From Jacaranda mimosifolia (Eukaryota; Streptophyta; Magnoliopsida; Lamiales; Bignoniaceae), in the NCBI GenBank assembly GCA_018894105.1, contig CM032126.1:27998391-28062390 (forward strand): a stretch of DNA of 64,000 nucleotides, in the 5' to 3' direction. The notes beneath the pieces were generated by a model, which was given only the letters and a program-made list of their open reading frames with translations, made no database searches and was not told the DNA's origin. Both the position numbers and the translations under genes were made by a program. This document shows, in pieces, positions 59,108-64,000 of this stretch (its first letter is position 1; each line of letters begins with the position of its first letter).

Positions 59108-59621
59108 GAGAGAAAGAGGAAAGGAAGGCCAAAAACAAAAAAACAGAGAAGTTACAGAGAGAAAGAAGAGAAGGAGGAAATTTTTAATAAATGGAAAAAG
59201 ATAAAGTTAAAAATCTAGTTTTTAAAAATTAAATTACAAAAGGGCCAACTAAACCTTTGGAGGGCATTCCGAACAATTTATAGCCAAAATTGCTATCCCT
59301 ACATGTAGCCATAGCGTGTAACCCCCATTTGGGAGTATGGTGGCAATTTCGACAAAGCACATGATATTGATCAAACCCATTTTTAAAACAGGAAATTTTG
59401 TGGCAATTTCGAATTTCACAGGAGAATAGGCTGCATTTTCTGCCCTTATCAAGAAAATCCAAAAGTAATTAAGCTGATAAAAGACTTCAATACTACATTA
59501 GTTCTTGAATTTTAATTGGAAAAAAAACCCTAAAAATAATATTATATATAAATATTTTTATCATTAGTATTATTTCTTTTAATCAAAATCTTAAATCGAA
59601 AAGAGAGCTTTAGGAAAACGC

Positions 59622-60065
59622 GGCTTAGATCTGTTGTTGAAGCAGGCAAATAGACCGCCACCACGCCATGGTTCCAGAATCACCGGTTGCATGCAAATGC
59701 AATTGGAAGGAAAAAAATTCCACAACAAAAGCGGACGCCATTCAGGCCTGCCCGCCGAGATACGCGTGGGTTGTCTAAATGCCCCGATTCATCAGCTCAG
59801 AAGAAAAACAAGAATCATCATCATCACAGCCCCATTATAATGTATAAAATATATAGATTTATAACAGAGGGAATTGGAATCATGGCTTGTGCAGTTGTGC
59901 AGGGCATCAACCCTTTATTAGAAAAAAGAAAAGGAGAAAACAGAGAAATGATTAGTACAACATTGGCTGTTCTATGATTTGGTTGAAGGGCTGTTGATTT
60001 TTGAAGAAATCATGGGGGGTACTTACAGAGAGCGATCGAGGGCAACCACCCTCTTCAGAATTCCC
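59622..60065 (-). other. Four-copy unrecognised non-coding family, member 3
   Basis: The core 59622-59831 has GGCTTAGATCTGTTG, CCACCACGCCATGGTTCC, CACCGGTTGCATGC, CGCCATTCAGGCC, GAGATACGCG, GATTCATCAGCTCAGAAG and CATCATCACAGCCCC. The hairpin is GGTTGAAGGGCTGTTG (59981-59996) with CAACCACCCTCTTCAGAATT (60043-60062) around a 46-base loop. It is the most diverged member and lacks the downstream AACCCTCATTCTT block. It sits about 180 bp from the right edge of MULE-2, which may have truncated its neighbourhood. Confidence 0.52.
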
Positions 60066-60223
60066 ACATTTATATCAATATTTTTGAAAAATGCATGGAA
60101 GAATGTGAAATATGTTTCATTTTATTTTAAAATTATTGTTATAATGCACTTTCTGGAGAAAGTTCTGTTTGATTTTATTTTTAAGGATATTTTGTATTGT
60201 TAATATTTTCTATATAATTTTTT

Positions 60224-60229
<6 letters not shown>

Positions 60230-60268
<39 letters not shown>

Positions 60269-60904
60269 GATTGCTTGTCATGTGTAAAAGAAAATTAAAA
60301 AAGCTTTGCAAATCCATCACTGACTTTAGGGGTGGTAATTTAGATGGATTGGGTGGGTTCGAGTTGAGTTGAAGTAGGTGTATACCATTAATTTTGTCAA
60401 CCATAAGCCAACCAAACCTGAGGACAACCTGAAAATGTTCAACCCTAACTCAACTTGAATCGTATCAGGTCAGGTTCGGGTTGACCTGATTTTTATTAAA
60501 TCAACTCGCCAATTCAAATCCACCCAATCCAACTGTCAATCTAATTTAAAATAATTATTTCAAACATTTGTTTTAATTTTTAGAATTTTTTTGGCATTTT
60601 TAGTTTTAATTTTATCTATTCTTAATTATTAATAAATTAAAATAGGAGTAAGGAATTCTTATCATAAATTCACGATAGCAGCTTTCTAAAAAAATTTAAT
60701 TGAACCACATAATTTATTGATCTTAATTTTTTTCCCCTTTCATTTTATAATATCTATCAGTATTATAAAAATAATGAAATTACAAAGTAACTTACTTTTA
60801 AAAATAGCATACTTTTTTAAGTTTTATTCACCCACTCTCTTTAATTTTATATCTTTTGTATCAGTCAAGTTGTCTCTTTTAGCTTCTTAAAATTTCTTTA
60901 ATTA

Positions 60905-60941
<37 letters not shown>

Positions 60942-61574
60942 GATTGCTTGTCATGTGTAAAAGAAAATTAAAAAAGCTTTGCAAATCCATCATTGACTTT
61001 AGGGGTGGTAATTTAGATGGGTCGGGTGGGTTCGAGTTGAGTTGAAGTAGGTGTATACCATTAATTTTTTCAACCATAAGCCAACCAAACCTGAGGACAA
61101 CCTGAAAATGTTCAACCCTAACTCAACTTGAATCGTATCAGGTCAGGTTCGGGTTGACCTGATTTTTATTAGATCGACTCGCCAACTCAAATCTACCCAA
61201 TCCAACTGTCAATCTAATTTAAAATAATTATTTCAAACATTTGTTTTAATTTTTAGAAATTTTTTGGCATTTTTAGTTTTTAATTTTATCTATTCTTAAT
61301 TATTAATAAATTAAAATAGGAGTAAGGAATTCTTATCATAAATTCACGATAGCAGCTTTCTAAAAAAATTTAATTGAACCACATAATTTATTGATCTTAA
61401 TTTTTTTCCCCTTTCATTTTATAATATCTATCAGTATTATAAAAATATTGAAATTACAAAACAACTTACTTTTAAAAATAACATACTTTTTTAAGTTTTA
61501 TTCACCCACTCTCTTTAATTTTATATCTTTTGTATCAGTCAAGTTGTCTCTTTTAGCTTCTTAAAATTTCTTTA
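60230..61574. repeat. 673-bp tandem duplication spanning a hAT edge
   Basis: Units of 673 bp (60230-60902 and 60903-61574) each consist of an (AAT)n tract, AGATTGCTTGTCATGTGTAA, and the first ~570 bp of the hAT described at 61000-62280. About 14 differences give ~98% identity, so the event is young. The duplication therefore copied host flank plus half a transposon. Replication slippage or unequal exchange at the (AAT)n tract that borders both units is the likely cause. Confidence 0.92.
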
Positions 61575-62280
61575 TCTTATATTGATTCACTTAAGTAGCA
61601 CATAAATCAATAAAAATATATCATCAAGCAAATAAGTAAACAAGTATTTTAGTTGGACACATAATTTATTACAAAAATTTGCTTGAGTCTTTTAAATTTT
61701 TTATAGTCTTTCAATAGAAAGAATTCATATCTATTTATATATACAAAATTTTGCATTTCATAAGGCCTAAGAAAAATTTGTAGGATAATTCAATAGTTAA
61801 AACAGTGTTTTGTCAACTCTTTGCAGAATGTTAAGTTCGCTTGGATACCAAAAAATAACCATTAGAAACAATATAAAATTATAATCATCCATCTTATATG
61901 TTTGCGAAAATAAATTAGACTGAAAAATACCAAAATAATAATTTTGATATTGTTAAAGTTTAGAATTTCAACTTTTATTTTGTTATTTTATATTTTTACT
62001 CCTAAAAAATTTAAATTTCATTTGTTTAATTCAAGTTGGATTGAGATGGTTCATGCAGGTTCAAGTTGTCGTGTGACCCAAAATCAAATTTTGAGTTGTT
62101 TGTGTAATCTTAAATTCAACCCAACCCAACTCAACTAATTTGTTTTGAAATCCAACTCAACTAATTTGTTTTGAAATCTTATTCGTGTCGATCTTATTGA
62201 GCCCGAAACCAAAATGAATCAACCCAAATTCAATTTTTTTGTATCGAATTATCGTGTTGTGTTGGAAATTGCTATCCCTA
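61000..62280. mobile_element. Non-autonomous hAT element, 1281 bp, perfect TSD
   Basis: The right unit of the duplication starts TAGGGGTGGTAATTTAGATG directly after ATTGACTT (60992-60999). The far end (reverse complement TAGGGATAGCAATTTCCAAC) is followed by ATTGACTT (62281-62288). Subterminal repeats are of the GGTTCGGGTTGACC/AACCCAACCC type. The partial copy at 60327-60902 is preceded by ACTGACTT, one base different. No transposase inside. Confidence 0.88.
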
Positions 62281-62384
62281 ATTGACTTGCATTATCAAAG
62301 CTCATCCCAATTAAGGAACAAAAAGATCAAATATGAATTCACAAACACACACACACACACACACACAAAGGAGATACAGAAGGA

Positions 62385-62880
62385 GGCTCAGATCTGTTAG
62401 TTTTTGAAGAGGCAAAGAGAGTCCAACCACGCCATGGCTGCAAAGCCACCGGTTGCGTGGGAAAACCACACGCCGTCCGGGTCGCCCCGCCAAGTTACGG
62501 GCCGATCATAGTCTCAGTGCCCGATCCAACAGCTCAGAGAGAGAATGAAGAAAAATGATCATCACAGCCTCATATTATATATAATTAATTAATGTAGAAA
62601 CAGACAAGGAAAAGTCATAATCATCATCAACCCTCTAAAACAACATATAACACAAACAGAAAAGCTAGCCCTGAGATGCCGATTGGTTTGTGCTTTGAAC
62701 AGCAAAGTACAATTTCCAGTTCTTGGTTCCTTCAAGGGCTGTTGAATTTTTCAAATTAAAATGAAGAAATCATAGGGTTGTAGAGAGAGGGGCAACCACC
62801 CTTGAAGAATTCCCAGGTCTCTCCCTAACCCTCATTCTTTGATCCCTCCCGAGCTGGGTTTGATGTTGATTCTTGATTCA
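62385..62880 (-). other. Four-copy unrecognised non-coding family, member 4
   Basis: The core 62385-62569 has GGCTCAGATCTGTTAG, CCAACCACGCCATGGCTGC, CCACCGGTTGCGTG, CGCCGTCCGGGTCGCC, CAAGTTACGGGCCG, CCAACAGCTCAGAG and GATCATCACAGCC. The hairpin is the longest: TTCCTTCAAGGGCTGTTG (62727-62744) with CAACCACCCTTGAAGAATTCC (62793-62813) around a 48-base loop. On the minus strand the core also has a local stem GCGTGTGG-TTTT-CCCACGC at 62453-62475 where member 2 instead can form CGAGAT/ATCTCG, which suggests conserved structure with changed sequence. A (CA)n tract (62344-62366) precedes it. Confidence 0.55.
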
Positions 62881-63702
62881 AGAGTCTAGAGTGGGGCTCA
62901 TGTCGTAGTGTTATTTCCCCCTGATGGCTGATGCTGATTGTTGATTCCGAATTGGCGGTCCATTCAGGAATGATTTCACGCGGTTTTAGGGGCATTCTCG
63001 ATTAGAGTTAGAGTTGAGGTGGCAGACAGCAGACAAGAGGGGCAGCCCTGCTCCACTGCACTAATTCATTGTGTGGTCATTATCCGGTGGTGCCGTGGTG
63101 GTGTATACGAGAAGCAAGCAATTGGAAGTGGGGGACGAGCAAAATCCCTAAAATGTACTTCCAGAAGTTGGCCAACATTACAGCATTTATTTGGGTCAGA
63201 GTCTTATCGGTTCGATGTCATCCCTGCATGCATATATTTATCTAATCACATAAAACGTAAAATTAATTATGATAATAAATAACAAAAAATTTAATTCTTA
63301 CAAGTTATACAAATAAATATATAATAATATAATTTTAATAATAACTATGAATAACTTGCAACATTTATTTTTAAACCATTCAATTTTGAAGAAATTTGAT
63401 AATGAAAATTTCATCAAATAAAAGTAGTATAAAATACAGAATAATTCTAATGGTAAACAAATTAGAATTATTTATGAAGTCAAGAAATTCAAAGCAAAAT
63501 TAACTAGGATTTGCCTGTTTGAATTAGTAATACTTGCATCCCTCTCTTTCCAATCTCATTTTCTTCTTCTTTCTATGGAATAGAAACAAAATCTCAACAA
63601 TGAAATATTTACATTTAAAAAACAAATACATTATGAAAATATCATTCATATAGAGAATTGAATAATTTATCCTCGAGGTTGAGAATTGGAATGTGCTTGT
63701 GT
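62881..63702. other. Unassigned stretch beside family member 4
   Basis: The part 62881-63240 is less AT-rich and looks unique in the window. If the family is transcribed on the minus strand, this is its upstream region. No coding similarity recognised in the 87-codon plus-strand frame at 63019-63282. The rest is AT-rich. Confidence 0.35.
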
Positions 63703-64000
63703 ATGCATGGCAACGGGACATGTTTGGGGCGGGTTAGGCTTGCCCCATATCCCCGCCCCGCAAGACTATATCCTATCCCATACCCCACCCCACCTCGCCT
63801 AGTCCCGTCGGGTTGCTGGGTTTAACCCACAAACTCTGAAAGAATTAGAAAAATTAAAATAAATCTATAAAAATATTAAATCAGAACCACTTGATAACAA
63901 TTAAAATTCAAATTTTAGGTATAAAAATAAAAAACCAATGCAAATAAGGTAAGTTTTTAGAAGCAAAATAGGAGATAAGAATAGAATTAAAGTAATAATT
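63703..64000. mobile_element. hAT-like element, left end only (runs off window)
   Basis: Starts near ATGGCAACGGGACATG with GGGGCGGG, CCCCGCCCCGC and CGGGTTGCTGGGTTTAACCC repeats, the same style as the left end of the hAT at 39720 (GGTGGCAACAGGGCGGG). The AT-rich interior continues past 64000, so the right end and target duplication cannot be checked. Confidence 0.6.

Larger units (their letters stand above)
50087..59443. mobile_element. MULE-2: 9.4-kb Mutator-like element with TIRs and 10-bp direct repeat
   Basis: The left end (GGGGCTAAATACACACC, then AGTGAAATTCAAAATTGCCA followed by CAAAA) is repeated inverted at the right end (reverse complement GGGCAGAAAATGCAGCC, then TGTGAAATTCGAAATTGCCA followed by CAAAA). 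Similarity extends ~100 bp. The identical 10-mer CCTTATCAAG lies at 50077-50086 and 59444-59453, fitting a 9-11-bp MULE target duplication. Inside are a plus-strand transposase pseudogene and a convergent GRF zinc-finger gene at 58637-59107, with a hAT nested at 51661-52890. The internal motif GTATTTAGCCCCTT (51188) and its variant at 58630 are inverted copies of the terminus. Confidence 0.9.

Noticed and set aside
1..64000. CRISPR arrays, bacterial operons, tRNA or rRNA genes
   Set aside because: Sequence is eukaryotic (plant TE content); no regularly spaced repeats of CRISPR type and no cloverleaf or rRNA motif found apart from the SINE head.

Overview
The window looks like nuclear, intergenic heterochromatin of a seed plant, most likely a eudicot. 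It is strongly AT-rich and carries plant-type Ty1/copia and Ty3/gypsy chromovirus elements, L1-type LINEs, CACTA, hAT, Mutator-like (MULE) and Helitron elements, and a piece of plastid ycf1. I found no intact host protein-coding gene, tRNA or rRNA gene. Almost every recognisable coding stretch is a transposable element (TE), and most are broken by stops and frameshifts.

Layout. 1-3808: minus-strand gypsy-type LTR sequence carrying a nested hAT element (941-2640, perfect 8-bp duplication), inserted into a minus-strand copia element (3809-8096). 8100-13430: a small hAT, a CACTA transposase relic and a LINE fragment. 13434-15300: two ~600-bp direct repeats. 15480-18285: a plus-strand copia relic split by a MITE and a hAT. 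18669-24171: a nearly complete minus-strand chromovirus with ~99% identical LTRs but one stop and three homopolymer frameshifts. 24240-24770, 30873-31345, 59622-60065 and 62385-62880: four members of an unrecognised non-coding family. 25378-26667: a tandem array of ~300-bp Helitron units. 29208-36198: small DNA transposons, a SINE and a 2.4-kb MULE with ~85-bp inverted repeats. 37691-37979: a mini-Helitron. 38970-44785: MULE-1. 44800-48240: a LINE relic. 50087-59443: MULE-2, 9.4 kb, with long inverted repeats and a 10-bp flanking repeat; it contains a hAT that carries a plastid ycf1 fragment. 60230-62288: a hAT half-duplicated together with its flank. 63703-64000: the start of another hAT.

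The points of most interest are these. (1) Both large MULEs, although divergent, carry a small convergent second gene encoding a GRF-type zinc-finger protein, an arrangement that parallels mudrA/mudrB of maize MuDR. (2) The four-copy family has conserved sequence blocks, keeps a hairpin of constant geometry and shows frame-breaking spacing, which suggests a non-coding RNA. (3) Helitron ends are joined repeatedly at the same head-to-tail junction. (4) A hAT has captured plastid DNA and then jumped into a MULE. Nesting gives a relative chronology. All names rest on motifs read by eye; no database search was run.
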